Below the pieces are notes generated by a model that saw nothing but the letters and a program-made list of their open reading frames with translations, did not search any database and was not told the DNA's origin. Shown here piece by piece: positions 15,374-23,530 of a stretch of 64,000 bases of DNA. Source of the DNA: Knoellia koreensis (GTDB lineage: Bacteria > Actinomycetota > Actinomycetes > Actinomycetales > Dermatophilaceae); contig NZ_JABEPQ010000004.1 in assembly GCF_013041615.1 (NCBI RefSeq), forward strand, positions 1-64,000, given 5' to 3'. Within the stretch, counting starts at the first letter, position 1. Each line of letters starts with the position of its first letter. A program made the position numbers and the translations under genes.

Positions 15374-16686
15374 TTCTGGTTCACCACCGATCCGCGCAGC
15401 ATGGGGCCGGCCAGCAGGGTCGTGATGGCCGAGGGGCGTGCGGTGCCGTCGGTGCTGAGGAGCGCAGCGACGACCTCCTGCTCTGCCACGGTGCCGGCCA
15501 GGCCGGCGTCAGGGTCGGGTATGTCGGCTCCCTGGGTTCCCGTGAACATGGCGGGCAGCGCGCTGCCGGCCGAGCTTCCGCTCGACGAGGTGCCGTCGTT
15601 GAAGTGAAGGCCCTGTCGCGGGTTCGCCTGTCCCCCACCGGGATTGGGCAGGCCGAGACAGCTCGGTCCGCGGTTCTCGCCCCAGCGTGGCTCCTCCCCC
15701 GGCTTGTAGGCCGGGCGCTGCGCCGACGAGATCTCGATGGTGATGTGGAAGGTGTTGTCCCGGAACGCGTCGTCGATGCGCGGCAGCCACTTGACCAGGG
15801 CCTCGCTGAAGCACGGGTACTGCGGGGCGTAGCGGGCGAACACCTCGGTGGTGGGGCGGGTGACCCGACCGACCTGGATGATGCGCTGCCCGTTGGCGTC
15901 GAGGAAGTCGGCCGTGGTGTTGGCGAAACCCGCCGTCGAAGCCAGGAACCCCGCCAGCGCGTCCTGCTTCTCCACGATCGTCGTGTTCGTGGTGATGAGG
16001 TTCTTCAACGCCGACACCAGCTGAGGTGCCGCGACGGCATAAGTGCTGGCCAGGTCGGCCAGACCGCTGATGTCGGCCTGCAACACCGGCAGCTTGGGGT
16101 TGAACGCCTTGAAGTACCTGTCCACCAGCACAAGGTTCTGCCCCAGCTGGGTGCCCCGTCCCTCCAGCGCGGTCGCGAGGGCGTTGAGGGTGGTCGACAG
16201 CTTCGCCGGGTCGACCGCACGCAGTAGCGGCAACAGGTCCTCGAAGACCTGCTCCAGCTCGATCGCGACCTTGGTCCGGTCCTGCGGGATCACGTCCCCC
16301 TCACGGATCGGGCGGCTGGTGTCACCGGCCTGCGGCGTGACGAGGTCGACGTACCGCTCACCGAACAACGTCTTAGGCAGCAGCCGCGCCGACACGTCGG
16401 CCGGGATGAGCCCCACCATCTCGGGCTTGAGGGCCAGCGTCAGGTCAGCACCCGCCCGCGTGGTGCGGATGGAACGCACCTCGCCGACGATGATGCCGCG
16501 CAGCTTGACGTCGGACGCCTCCTGCAGCTGCGACCCGATCCGGTCGGTCTTGAGACCCACCGTCACCACGGGCGTGAACCGCTTCTGGAACGCCGCGATC
16601 GAGAGCCCGACGAGGAGCACGAGCACCACGAGGAAGCCCACGCCGTAGGCGTGGTTCCTGGTGCGCACGAGGGTGCCGCCTGCCAT
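15370..16686 (-). CDS. Mce family protein, MceA position
   Basis: This first Mce protein of the operon has 438 residues. It has an N-terminal helix (Y-G-V-G-F-L-V-V-L-V-L-L), an MCE domain (T-V-G-L-K-T-D-R-I-G to Y-V-D-L-V-T), a long helical Mce C-terminal domain and an extended Gly/Ser/Pro tail. It starts at ATG 16686, 3 bp after the upstream permease gene. In mycobacteria MceA-F assemble as a hetero-hexameric tunnel; the same architecture is inferred here from the six consecutive single-copy paralogues. Confidence 0.88.
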   Translation of the reverse strand: MAGGTLVRTRNHAYGVGFLVVLVLLVGLSIAAFQKRFTPVVTVGLKTDRIGSQLQEASDVKLRGIIVGEVRSIRTTRAGADLTLALKPEMVGLIPADVSARLLPKTLFGERYVDLVTPQAGDTSRPIREGDVIPQDRTKVAIELEQVFEDLLPLLRAVDPAKLSTTLNALATALEGRGTQLGQNLVLVDRYFKAFNPKLPVLQADISGLADLASTYAVAAPQLVSALKNLITTNTTIVEKQDALAGFLASTAGFANTTADFLDANGQRIIQVGRVTRPTTEVFARYAPQYPCFSEALVKWLPRIDDAFRDNTFHITIEISSAQRPAYKPGEEPRWGENRGPSCLGLPNPGGGQANPRQGLHFNDGTSSSGSSAGSALPAMFTGTQGADIPDPDAGLAGTVAEQEVVAALLSTDGTARPSAITTLLAGPMLRGSVVNQK

Positions 16687-16689
16687 CGA

Positions 16690-17517
16690 CTACCCCGCGA
16701 TCCGCACGGTGGTGGTGGCGCCCCAGACCGCCAGGGACAGGAAGAAGTCGACGATGTTGATGGCGACGATGGAGGTCCGGACCGCCTTGCCGACGGCCAC
16801 GCCCACACCGGCGGGACCGCCGGATGCGTTGTAGCCGTAGTAGCAGTGGATCAAGATGATGACGACCGCGAAGACCATCACCTTGATGAACGAGTACAGG
16901 ACGTCGATGGGCGGCAGGAACAGGTGGAAGTAGTGGTCGTAGGTGCCGGCCGACTGCCCGAAGTAGTGGACGACGATGAATCTCGTCGCGGCATACGAGG
17001 AGAGCAGTCCCAACACGTAAAGGGGCACCACCGCGATGAACCCGGCGATCATCCGGGTCGTGACGAGGAACGGCAGCGACGGGATGCCCATCACCTCGAG
17101 GGCGTCGACCTCCTCGGAGATGCGCATGGCGCCGAGCTGGGCGGTGAAGCCACAGCCGACGGTCGCTGCAAGCGCCAGGCCCGCGACGAGGGGGGCGATC
17201 TCACGTGTGTTGAGGTAGGCCGACACGAAGCCGGTGAAGGCGCCCGTGCCGAGCTGGTTGAGCGAGGAGTAGCCCTGGAGGCCGACCTGGCTGCCGGTGA
17301 AGAACGCGAGGAAGGCGATGACACCGACGGTGCCGCCGATGACCGACAGCGCCCCGGAGCCGAGCGAGACCTCGGCGAGGAGGCGCACCACCTCCTTCTT
17401 ATAGCGGCGGATGGTGCGCGGGCTCCAGGCGAGCGAGCGCACGTAGAAGCGCATCTGCTCGCCGAGGCTGTCGAGCGCCTGGACCGGCTTGCCGGCGACG
17501 TCCATGACCTTGCTCAC
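16690..17517 (-). CDS. Mce transporter permease YrbE-B (MlaE family)
   Basis: This is an integral membrane MlaE/YrbE-family permease of 275 residues, the second permease of the Mce ABC importer. The family signature is visible: a long amphipathic N-terminus, helices around V-I-G-G-T-V-G-V-I-A-F, the conserved segment R-I-S-E-E-V-D-A-L-E-V-M-G-I and several C-terminal helices. The start is GTG at 17517 with GAGGAGG upstream; an in-frame ATG four codons later is possible. It probably pairs with the adjacent YrbE-A protein to form the membrane channel above the ATPase. Confidence 0.9.
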   Translation of the reverse strand: MSKVMDVAGKPVQALDSLGEQMRFYVRSLAWSPRTIRRYKKEVVRLLAEVSLGSGALSVIGGTVGVIAFLAFFTGSQVGLQGYSSLNQLGTGAFTGFVSAYLNTREIAPLVAGLALAATVGCGFTAQLGAMRISEEVDALEVMGIPSLPFLVTTRMIAGFIAVVPLYVLGLLSSYAATRFIVVHYFGQSAGTYDHYFHLFLPPIDVLYSFIKVMVFAVVIILIHCYYGYNASGGPAGVGVAVGKAVRTSIVAINIVDFFLSLAVWGATTTVRIAG

Positions 17518-17533
17518 GGGTGGGTGCCTCCTC

Positions 17534-18304
17534 TCAGATCTTCTGCGGGACGACTTGGAAGTAGATGGCGCTGACGACGAAGTTGACGACGAACAGGAAC
17601 ATGAACGTGATGACCACGCTCTGGTTCACGGCGTCGCCGACACCCTTCGGGCCACCGCCGGCGGTGAGGCCCTTGTAGGACGCGACGACGGCGGCGATGA
17701 ACCCGAAGATGACCGCCTTGATCTCGGAGGTCCACAGGTCGGCCAGCTGCGCCAGGGCGGTGAAGGACGCGATGTACGCACCCGGTGTGCCGCCCTGGAT
17801 GATGACGTTGAAGAAGTAGCCACCCGCGACACCGACGACGGACACCAGGCCGTTGAGCAGCAACGAGACCACCATCGCGGCGAGCACGCGCGGCACGACG
17901 AGGCGCTGGATCGGGCTGATGCCGAGCACCTCCATCGCGTCGATCTCCTCGCGGATCTTGCGCGATCCGAGGTCGGCGCAGATGGCCGAGCCGCCGGCGC
18001 CAGCGATGAGCAGGGCGGTCACGATCGGCGACGCCTCACGGATGACGGCCAGCACCGAGGCGGCACCGGTGAACGACTGGGCACCGAGCTGGCGGGTCAG
18101 GGTGCCGAGCTGGAGCGCGATGACCGCACCGAACGGGATCGACACCAGCGCCGTCGGCACGATCGTGACCGAGGCGATGAACCAGCACTGCTGGATGAAC
18201 TCCTTGGTCTGGAACGGCCGCCGCGGCAGCGCCCGCATCGTGTCGAGGACGAGGGCGAAGAGGGAACCGGTCTGGCGCAGGGCACCGGTGACGGGGCTGG
18301 CCAT
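17534..18304 (-). CDS. Mce transporter permease YrbE-A (MlaE family)
   Basis: This 256-residue MlaE-family permease carries the conserved motif K-I-R-E-E-I-D-A-M-E-V-L-G-I, which contacts the ATPase, and about five membrane segments. It overlaps the ATPase gene upstream by one base (TGATG) and is followed 16 bp later by YrbE-B. ATPase, permease A, permease B, then MceA-F is the canonical order of actinobacterial Mce systems. Confidence 0.9.
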   Translation of the reverse strand: MASPVTGALRQTGSLFALVLDTMRALPRRPFQTKEFIQQCWFIASVTIVPTALVSIPFGAVIALQLGTLTRQLGAQSFTGAASVLAVIREASPIVTALLIAGAGGSAICADLGSRKIREEIDAMEVLGISPIQRLVVPRVLAAMVVSLLLNGLVSVVGVAGGYFFNVIIQGGTPGAYIASFTALAQLADLWTSEIKAVIFGFIAAVVASYKGLTAGGGPKGVGDAVNQSVVITFMFLFVVNFVVSAIYFQVVPQKI

Positions 18305-19284
18305 CAGACCTTCTCCCCCACCGACCTGGCACCGGGGACACCGGCGGTGTGTGACTCGAACGACCCCGGCGGTGGCGTCACGCCGTTGTCGGCGCACCAC
18401 TGGCCCGGCGGCCGCTCGCCGCGACGCGGCACGCCACTGCTCGTCCCCAGCTGCAACGGGATCGGCGGCAGCGGCGGGAGCTCCTGTCCCGAGGCGGCCT
18501 CGGCGGCGAGCTCGTCGGCGTCCTTCTCCTCGGACATGCCGATCGGGCCGATGGTCTGGGCGTTGAGGAACTGCCGCACCACCGGCTCCTCGGAGCTGAG
18601 CAGCATCTCGCGCGGCCCGAACATCGCGAGGTGCTTGTGGTAGAGCAGGCCGATGTTGTCGGGCACGGTGCGGGTGGAGTTGATGTCGTGCGTGACGATG
18701 AGGAAGGTCGCGTCGATCTGCGCGTTGAGGTCGATGAAGAGCTGGTTGATGAAGCTCGTGCGAACCGGGTCCAGGCCGGAGTCGGGCTCGTCGATGAGCA
18801 GGATCTCGGGGTCGAGCACCAGGGCCCGGGCGAGGCCGGCGCGCTTGCGCATGCCGCCGGAGATCTCACCGGGCAGCTTGTCCTCGGCGCCCTGGAGGCC
18901 GACGAGCTCCATCTTCTCGAGCACGATGTTCCTGATCTCGGACTCGCCCTTCTTGGTGTGCTCGCGCAGCGGGAAGGCGACGTTGTCGTAGAGGTTCATC
19001 GAGCCGAAGAGGGCGCCGTCCTGGAACAGCACACCGAACAGCTTGCGCACCTCGTAGAGGTCGTGCTCGCGCAGCTGGGTGAGGTCCTGGCCCTCGATCC
19101 AGATCGAGCCGGCGTCGGGCTTGAGCAGGCCGACGAGGGTCTTGAGGAACACCGACTTGCCGGTGCCGGACGGGCCGAGCATGACCGAGATCTCGCCGGC
19201 GGGGAGGGTGAGGGTGACGTCGTTCCAGATCAGCTGCGACCCGAACTTCTTGGTCAGCCCCTCGACCTTGATCTCAACGCCCAC
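18304..19284 (-). CDS. Mce/MlaF-type ABC transporter ATPase (Mkl-like)
   Basis: This 326-residue ATPase energises lipid import. Walker A is G-P-S-G-T-G-K-S at residues 37-44, the signature is S-G-G-M-R-K-R-A, and Walker B is I-L-L-I-D-E-P-D with a downstream switch His (V-T-H-D). A C-terminal extension of about 75 Pro-rich residues follows the domain, as in mycobacterial Mkl/MceG. It is the first gene of the operon, with a GTG start behind GAGGTGA. In Mycobacterium tuberculosis mkl also lies between rplL and rpoB but is separate from the mce loci; here the whole system is at this position. Confidence 0.92.
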   Translation of the reverse strand: MGVEIKVEGLTKKFGSQLIWNDVTLTLPAGEISVMLGPSGTGKSVFLKTLVGLLKPDAGSIWIEGQDLTQLREHDLYEVRKLFGVLFQDGALFGSMNLYDNVAFPLREHTKKGESEIRNIVLEKMELVGLQGAEDKLPGEISGGMRKRAGLARALVLDPEILLIDEPDSGLDPVRTSFINQLFIDLNAQIDATFLIVTHDINSTRTVPDNIGLLYHKHLAMFGPREMLLSSEEPVVRQFLNAQTIGPIGMSEEKDADELAAEAASGQELPPLPPIPLQLGTSSGVPRRGERPPGQWCADNGVTPPPGSFESHTAGVPGARSVGEKV

Positions 19285-19431
19285 TGCTCACCTCGTCGTG
19301 AAAATTGCATGCTGCCCGCGAGGGCCCCGGTTCGCAGTGGCTCAACGAGGAGGTGGCGAGGAAGTTACGGCCGGGTATGCCGCGTGCGTGGGTCCGCAGG
19401 CCGGGTCGCCCTCGCTCCCCGGCCGGCTTCG

Positions 19432-19471
19432 GGGATGCCAGGGGCGCGGCATACTGCGCCTCTGGCAGCCC
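19432..19471. repeat. REP-like palindrome, copy 1
   Basis: The arms 19432-19447 (GGGATGCCAGGGGCGC) and 19456-19471 pair at all but two positions around the loop GGCATACT, which holds the window-wide octamer. Near-identical copies occur at 20013 and 20501. This copy lies 12 bp past the stop of the acetyltransferase gene, where it could also act as a terminator. Confidence 0.8.
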
Positions 19472-19483
19472 TGGAGGTGAGGG

Positions 19484-19960
19484 CTAGCGCGGACGGTTGC
19501 GGCGCATCGCGGGTTCGGCGCAGTCGACGAAGCCCCGGGCCTCGTAGATCGGCCGGCCGAGGTCGGTCGCGAACAGGTCGACCCGCTGCACGTCGGTCTC
19601 GGTGTCGAACCAGTGCAGGACCGCGTCGGTGCAGGCGCTGGCGAGACCGCGCCCGCGGTGGGCCCGGTCGGTCGCGACGTTGAAGAGCAACCCGACCGAC
19701 CCGGACACGATGAACGGGCTGGGTGTCAGCGGGGTGCGCTGCCCACACGCACTGGCGACGACCTGCCCGTCGACCTCGGCCACGACGGCGCGAAAGTCCG
19801 GGCTGGGCAGGTGGGTCCGGAACCACGCGGCGGCCGCCTCACGCCAGGGTGCGGCATCGATCTGTTCGGGGCTGGCGCCCATGACGGCGAACATGACGGC
19901 GCGCATCCGCACGAGGGCGTCGGCATCGGCAAGGGTTGCTGGCCGCAGCTGGGTGTCCAT
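19484..19960 (-). CDS. GNAT family N-acetyltransferase
   Basis: This 158-residue protein fits one GNAT domain. The N-terminal L-R-P-A-T-L-A-D-A-D-A-L strand-helix is typical, and the acetyl-CoA-binding motif A lies in V-A-T-D-R-A-H-R-G-R-G-L-A-S-A-C. Its C-terminus carries the F-A-T-D-L-G-R-P-I-Y-E-A-R-G-F pattern. I took the ATG at 19960 because the longer frame runs through a repeat and does not look like protein. The substrate is unknown. It stands alone on the minus strand between two REP-like palindromes. Confidence 0.85.
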   Translation of the reverse strand: MDTQLRPATLADADALVRMRAVMFAVMGASPEQIDAAPWREAAAAWFRTHLPSPDFRAVVAEVDGQVVASACGQRTPLTPSPFIVSGSVGLLFNVATDRAHRGRGLASACTDAVLHWFDTETDVQRVDLFATDLGRPIYEARGFVDCAEPAMRRNRPR

Positions 19961-20012
19961 GCCGGTCAGTCTGCTCAGTGCGTGCGCGCGTGGCTCGGGG
20001 TTTTCGCGCTCC

Positions 20013-20052
20013 GGGATGCCAGGGGCGCGGCATACTGCGCCTCTGGCAGCCT
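20013..20052. repeat. REP-like palindrome, copy 2
   Basis: This copy has the same arms and the same GGCATACT loop as copy 1, with identity broken only at the outer end. It lies in the divergent spacer between the acetyltransferase gene and the PH-domain gene, so here it cannot be a simple terminator. Confidence 0.8.
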
Positions 20053-20069
20053 CCAGCCATGCTGGGTGC

Positions 20070-20492
20070 ATGACATCGGCGACCGAGCTGCGCTATCCGC
20101 TCAGGGACGCCCAGCCGCGGTGGCTGAAGCTCGCGTTCCCGATAGGGGTGGCCCTGGTCCTGGTCACAGGCCTGGTGCGGGTGCTGGCCGGTCAGCCACT
20201 GTCGGCTCAGGCACCCCGGCTCATCGTGCTCGGCGTCCTCGTCGGCTCTTGGCTGCTGCTGCGCCGGGCCGAGGTCGTGGTCGACCAGAAGGGAATCCGC
20301 GTCCCACTACGGGGCGCCCTCGGCTGGGATGACGTCGTCGGTGTGGAGCAGGCAGGACCGTGGAGCGATGTCGTACGCGTCCGGTGCAAGGACGGCACCA
20401 GCCGCCCGGTCGCGCTGCCGCCGGGATACACGGAACAGGTCGCCGAGATCGGCGGCAAACCCGTTCTGCCGCGGCCCGATCGCACGAGGTGA
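20070..20492 (+). CDS. small membrane protein with bacterial PH-like domain
   Basis: This 140-residue protein has two adjacent transmembrane helices (about residues 21-36 and 50-64) followed by a beta-rich segment (V-V-V-D-Q-K-G-I-R-V-P through G-W-D-D-V). That segment resembles the bacterial PH domain found in many small actinobacterial membrane proteins. I chose ATG 20070 because the upstream frame crosses a repeat. The function is unknown; such proteins are often called PH domain-containing. It is a single gene with no obvious partner. Confidence 0.7.
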   Translation: MTSATELRYPLRDAQPRWLKLAFPIGVALVLVTGLVRVLAGQPLSAQAPRLIVLGVLVGSWLLLRRAEVVVDQKGIRVPLRGALGWDDVVGVEQAGPWSDVVRVRCKDGTSRPVALPPGYTEQVAEIGGKPVLPRPDRTR

Positions 20493-20500
20493 GCCGCTCT

Positions 20501-20540
20501 GGGATGTCAGGGGCGCGGCATACTGCGCCTCCGGCATCCC
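20501..20540. repeat. REP-like palindrome, copy 3
   Basis: The left arm GGGATGTCAGGGGCGC (20501-20516), loop GGCATACT (20517-20524) and right arm GCGCCTCCGGCATCCC (20525-20540) show compensating drift relative to copies 1 and 2. It lies 8 bp past the PH-domain gene and just before the rplL terminator. Confidence 0.8.
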
Positions 20541-20551
20541 GGAAGAAACGC

Positions 20552-20587
20552 AAAGGCGGGGGCGGACCGAAGTCCGCACCCCGCCTT
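20552..20587 (-). terminator. intrinsic terminator of rplJ-rplL
   Basis: AAAGGCGGGGGCGGAC (20552-20567) pairs with 20572-20587 with a single 1-nt bulge around a CGAA tetraloop. On the transcript strand the hairpin ends in CCTTTGCGTTTCTT, the closest thing to a U-tract near any hairpin here. It lies 18 bp past the rplL stop. Confidence 0.85.
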
Positions 20588-20605
20588 TGGCGGTGAAGAG
20601 TCAGC

Positions 20606-20998
20606 TCACTTGAGCTCGACGGTGGCGCCGGCGCCCTCGAGGGCCTCCTTGGCCTTGTCGGCAGCGGCCTTGTCGACCTTCTCCAGGACGGGCTTGGGGG
20701 CGCCGTCCACGAGGTCCTTGGCCTCCTTCAGGCCGAGGGAGGTCAGCGCGCGGACCTCCTTGATGACCTGGATCTTCTTGTCACCAGCAGCGGTGAGGAT
20801 GACGTCGAACTCGTCCTTCTCCTCGGCCGCACCGGCGTCGCCGCCAGCACCGCCGGCAGCGGGCGCACCGGCGACGGCAACGGGGGCCGCGGCGGTGACG
20901 TTGAAGGTGTCCTCGAACTGCTTCACGAACTCGGAGAGCTCGATGAGGGTCATCTCCTTGAAGGCCTCAAGGAGCTCGTCGGTGGAGAGCTTCGCCAT
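20606..20998 (-). CDS. rplL: 50S ribosomal protein L7/L12
   Basis: This is the stalk protein that recruits translation GTPases, 130 residues. The N-terminal dimerisation helices ([12 protein letters not shown]), the Ala/Gly-rich hinge (about 50-65) and the C-terminal domain ([20 protein letters not shown]) are all intact. The start ATG 20998 follows AAAGGA. It lies 74 bp after rplJ in the standard pair. Confidence 0.98.
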   Translation of the reverse strand: MAKLSTDELLEAFKEMTLIELSEFVKQFEDTFNVTAAAPVAVAGAPAAGGAGGDAGAAEEKDEFDVILTAAGDKKIQVIKEVRALTSLGLKEAKDLVDGAPKPVLEKVDKAAADKAKEALEGAGATVELK

Positions 20999-21072
20999 GA
21001 TGGGCGTCCTTTCTTCTACTTACTTGTATGCCGTGAGTGGCGGTTTGGTTGATGAGCCGGGTCCCTGCGGAC

Positions 21073-21702
21073 TCAGCTCTCGTCGCCACCCTCGGCGACG
21101 TCTGCAGCAGCCTCGGCCGGAGCCTCGGCAGCGGGGGCCTCGTCCGCGGCCTCGGCGGCGGGAGCAGCGGCGTCAGCCACCGGACCCTCGGCCTCGACCT
21201 TGGCACGCAGCGCGTCGACGACCCGAGCGGTCTGCGACAGCGGCGCGGCGAAGAGGTAGACAGCCTTGCTGAGCGACGCGTTCATGGCGCCGGCCAGCTT
21301 GGCCAGGAGCACCTCGCGGGACTCGAGGTCCGCAAGCTTGCTGATCTCCTCGGTGCTCAGGGGCTTGCCGTCCATGACGCCGCCCTTGATCACCAGGAGG
21401 GGGTTCGCCTTGGCGAAGTCACGCAGACCCTTGGCGGCCTCGACCGGGTCGCCATCGACGAACGCGATGGCGGACGGTCCGACGAGCTGGCCGTCGAACG
21501 CGGTCACACCGGCGTCCTTGGCAGCGAGCTCGGTCAGCGTGTTCTTCACGACGGCGAAGGTGGCGTTCCCGCGCAGCGAGTTGCGCAGCTCGGTGATCTG
21601 CTTCACCGAAAGACCGCGGTACTCGGTCAGCACGGCCGCGCCGGAGGTGCGGAACTTGTCCGACAGCTCGGCGATGGCGGCAGCCTTGTCAGCCTTGGCC
21701 AT
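21073..21702 (-). CDS. rplJ: 50S ribosomal protein L10
   Basis: This is the stalk base protein L10, 209 residues. It shows the family start ([14 protein letters not shown]), the T-E-Y-R-G-L-S-V block and a C-terminal helix that binds L7/L12 dimers. An extra acidic, Ala/Glu-rich tail of about 35 residues is common in actinobacteria. ATG 21702 follows GGAAGGGAG. A leader of about 190 nt upstream is the expected site of L10 autoregulation. Confidence 0.98.
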   Translation of the reverse strand: MAKADKAAAIAELSDKFRTSGAAVLTEYRGLSVKQITELRNSLRGNATFAVVKNTLTELAAKDAGVTAFDGQLVGPSAIAFVDGDPVEAAKGLRDFAKANPLLVIKGGVMDGKPLSTEEISKLADLESREVLLAKLAGAMNASLSKAVYLFAAPLSQTARVVDALRAKVEAEGPVADAAAPAAEAADEAPAAEAPAEAAADVAEGGDES

Positions 21703-21892
21703 GGGGCCTCCCTTCCGTGGTGTGCGACCGCCGGGCAGCGAGCCCCCACATGAAGAAAGCCCCGGCGCAGGGCTCGGGGCACGGCACGCAGCACGCTGGC
21801 TGGTGCGGTAACTCGGCCTGCGCTGGCGCCCACCTCAGGTGGGACCTTCGGTCACCGTGCCGGGCACGGGACAACCAAGCGGTCTCTGGTCG
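21703..21892 (-). promoter_or_regulatory. probable L10 leader with attenuator-like hairpin
   Basis: The untranslated region upstream of rplJ can form several hairpins. One, GCCCCG (21775-21780 on the minus strand) pairing with CGGGGC (21759-21764), is followed on the transcript by TTTCTTC, like an attenuator. L10 (with L7/L12) binds such leaders to repress its own operon in many bacteria. Position and length fit; I cannot confirm the consensus fold by eye. Confidence 0.5.
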
Positions 21893-21898
21893 CCTCCA

Positions 21899-21928
21899 AG
21901 GGTACGGGCCGGAGGGTGCCCCGACCAA
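21899..21928 (-). promoter_or_regulatory. candidate promoter for rplJL
   Basis: TTGGTC (21928-21923) and TACCCT (21904-21899) are 18 nt apart on the minus strand, the same spacing as the candidate rpoB promoter. A start near 21892 would give the leader described downstream. Assignment is by pattern only. Confidence 0.35.
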
Positions 21929-21966
21929 ATCGAGGGTATGCCGCCCGACTGGATCCGACGCCATGG

Positions 21967-22449
21967 TCAGCTGCGCAGGGCCGCGACGACTGCGGCCCCG
22001 AGTGAGAGTGCCGAGGTGAGGAAGCGCAGGACGTTGAGCCGCGCCCAGGGCGCCTCGAAGGCCACCCGGACTGCGTGCAGGTCGCGGATGGAGTCGACCT
22101 GACCGGCTCGGTCGAGGGCGTTGTTGAGCGGGATGTTGCCGCCCATGGTGATGACGATCGTCGCGATGGCGAGCACCGCCGCCCCCCACGCCCACGGCCG
22201 CGCCTGGGGTGCGGCGATGGCTGCGGCCACGACCGTCAGCAGGGGTGCGCCGAGAAACGTGAGGAGGAAGGCCGGGTTCACGATGGCGATGTTCATCTGC
22301 TGCATCGCGTGGACGAAGGTGCGGTCGTCGACGCGGGCGAGCCCGGGCATGACGCCGGTCGCCCAGGTGTAGTAAGTGCCGGCCTGCAGGCCGGTGGCCA
22401 GGGCGGCGATGACCAGGACGGGTGCGCGGAGGCTTTCGAGCTGAGGCAT
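21967..22449 (-). CDS. DUF1772-family membrane protein
   Basis: This 160-residue protein has four membrane segments and the features of the DUF1772 (anthrone oxygenase-like) family: T-Y-Y-T-W-A-T-G-V-M-P-G-L near the first loop, the A-M-Q-x-M-N-I-A-I motif, and N-I-P-L-N-N-A-L. Many members are annotated only by this domain. It is divergent from an AraC regulator starting 106 bp away, which may control it. The GTATGCC octamer lies in the spacer (22502-22509). Confidence 0.75.
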   Translation of the reverse strand: MPQLESLRAPVLVIAALATGLQAGTYYTWATGVMPGLARVDDRTFVHAMQQMNIAIVNPAFLLTFLGAPLLTVVAAAIAAPQARPWAWGAAVLAIATIVITMGGNIPLNNALDRAGQVDSIRDLHAVRVAFEAPWARLNVLRFLTSALSLGAAVVAALRS

Positions 22450-22554
22450 GTCGTGAAGTCTCGCCGCCCAGGGGAAGACGATCCATCGCTTCCCGACTTG
22501 GCGGCATACGAGATCGTCTCGACAGGCCGTCACCTTCGACCTAGCGTTTCGACC

Positions 22555-23508
22555 ATGGACGGTCTCACGGCCCTGCTCGACGGGCCCCGCGCCCGCGGCG
22601 CCTTCGTGCTGCGCTGCCTGCTTGACCAGCCGTGGGCGATCCGGCTCGAGGACGGCGCTCCCCTGTCGGTCACCGCGGTGGTGCGGGGCCAGGCCTGGGT
22701 GCACGCCGACGGCGCCGACCCCGTGCGGCTGGATCCCGGCGACGTCGTCGTGCGGTGCGACCCGGAACCGTGGTCGATGGCCGAGCCCGCCGATGCCCCG
22801 ACGTTGGCGGTGATCGAGCCGGGGCAACGGTGTGTCACCCCCGACGGCCGGTCGCTCGACCTTCCGCTGCGCCAGGGCATCCGCAGCTGGGGCACGGGGC
22901 CGACCGCGAGAACGGAGCTGCTCACCGGGGTCTACGAGGTGGAGGGCGCGGTCGGCGGGAGGCTGCTGCAGTCGCTGCCGCCGACGATGGTGGTGCGCCG
23001 CGGCGAGCTCGACACCCCAGTCGTCGAGCTGCTCGCGCGCGAAGCCGCCCGCGAGGCGCCGGGTCAGGAAGCAGTGCTCGACCGGATGCTCGACCTACTG
23101 ACGATCACCACGGTGCGGGCGTGGTTCGCGCGTCCGGACGTCGTGGCGCCGGGGTGGTTCCGGGCCGCAGCGGACCCCGTGGTGGGGCGGGCCCTGGAGC
23201 TGGTGCATCACCAGCCCGAGCAGCCGTGGACGGTCGAGTCGCTCGCGCGCGAGGTCGGGCTGTCGAGGGCGGCGTTCGCTCGCCGGTTCACCGAGCAGGT
23301 CGGGGAGCCGCCGATGGCGTTCCTCACCCGGTGGCGGATCGACCTCGCCGCAGACCTGCTGCTCGACCCCTCGATGACGGTGGGGGCGGCGGCACGACAG
23401 GTGGGTTACGCGACACCGTTCGCCTTGAGCGCGGCGTTCAAGCGCGAGCGCGGCATCAGCCCACGCGACCACCGCCGGCAGTCGCTGCCGACGGTGGTCG
23501 CGGGCTGA
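22555..23508 (+). CDS. AraC family transcriptional regulator with N-terminal cupin
   Basis: This 317-residue regulator has an N-terminal cupin domain of the AraC-associated type (about 1-190; D-G-A-D-P-V-R-L-D-P-G-D-V-V-V). Its C-terminal double helix-turn-helix (about 215-310) shows L-A-R-E-V-G-L-S-R-A-A-F-A-R-R-F and V-G-Y-A-T-P-F-A-L-S-A-A-F-K-R. The second HTH ends in I-S-P-R-D-H-R. ATG 22555 is the first good start. Related regulators often control the divergent oxidoreductase or DUF1772 gene next to them, as seems likely here. Confidence 0.88.
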   Translation: MDGLTALLDGPRARGAFVLRCLLDQPWAIRLEDGAPLSVTAVVRGQAWVHADGADPVRLDPGDVVVRCDPEPWSMAEPADAPTLAVIEPGQRCVTPDGRSLDLPLRQGIRSWGTGPTARTELLTGVYEVEGAVGGRLLQSLPPTMVVRRGELDTPVVELLAREAAREAPGQEAVLDRMLDLLTITTVRAWFARPDVVAPGWFRAAADPVVGRALELVHHQPEQPWTVESLAREVGLSRAAFARRFTEQVGEPPMAFLTRWRIDLAADLLLDPSMTVGAAARQVGYATPFALSAAFKRERGISPRDHRRQSLPTVVAG

Positions 23509-23530
23509 CCTGGGTGGGTAGTGGTGGTGA

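Noticed and set aside
15517-15530. GTATGTCG in mceA as another octamer copy
   Set aside because: It has one mismatch to GTATGCCG. Only exact copies were counted, so as not to inflate the signal.
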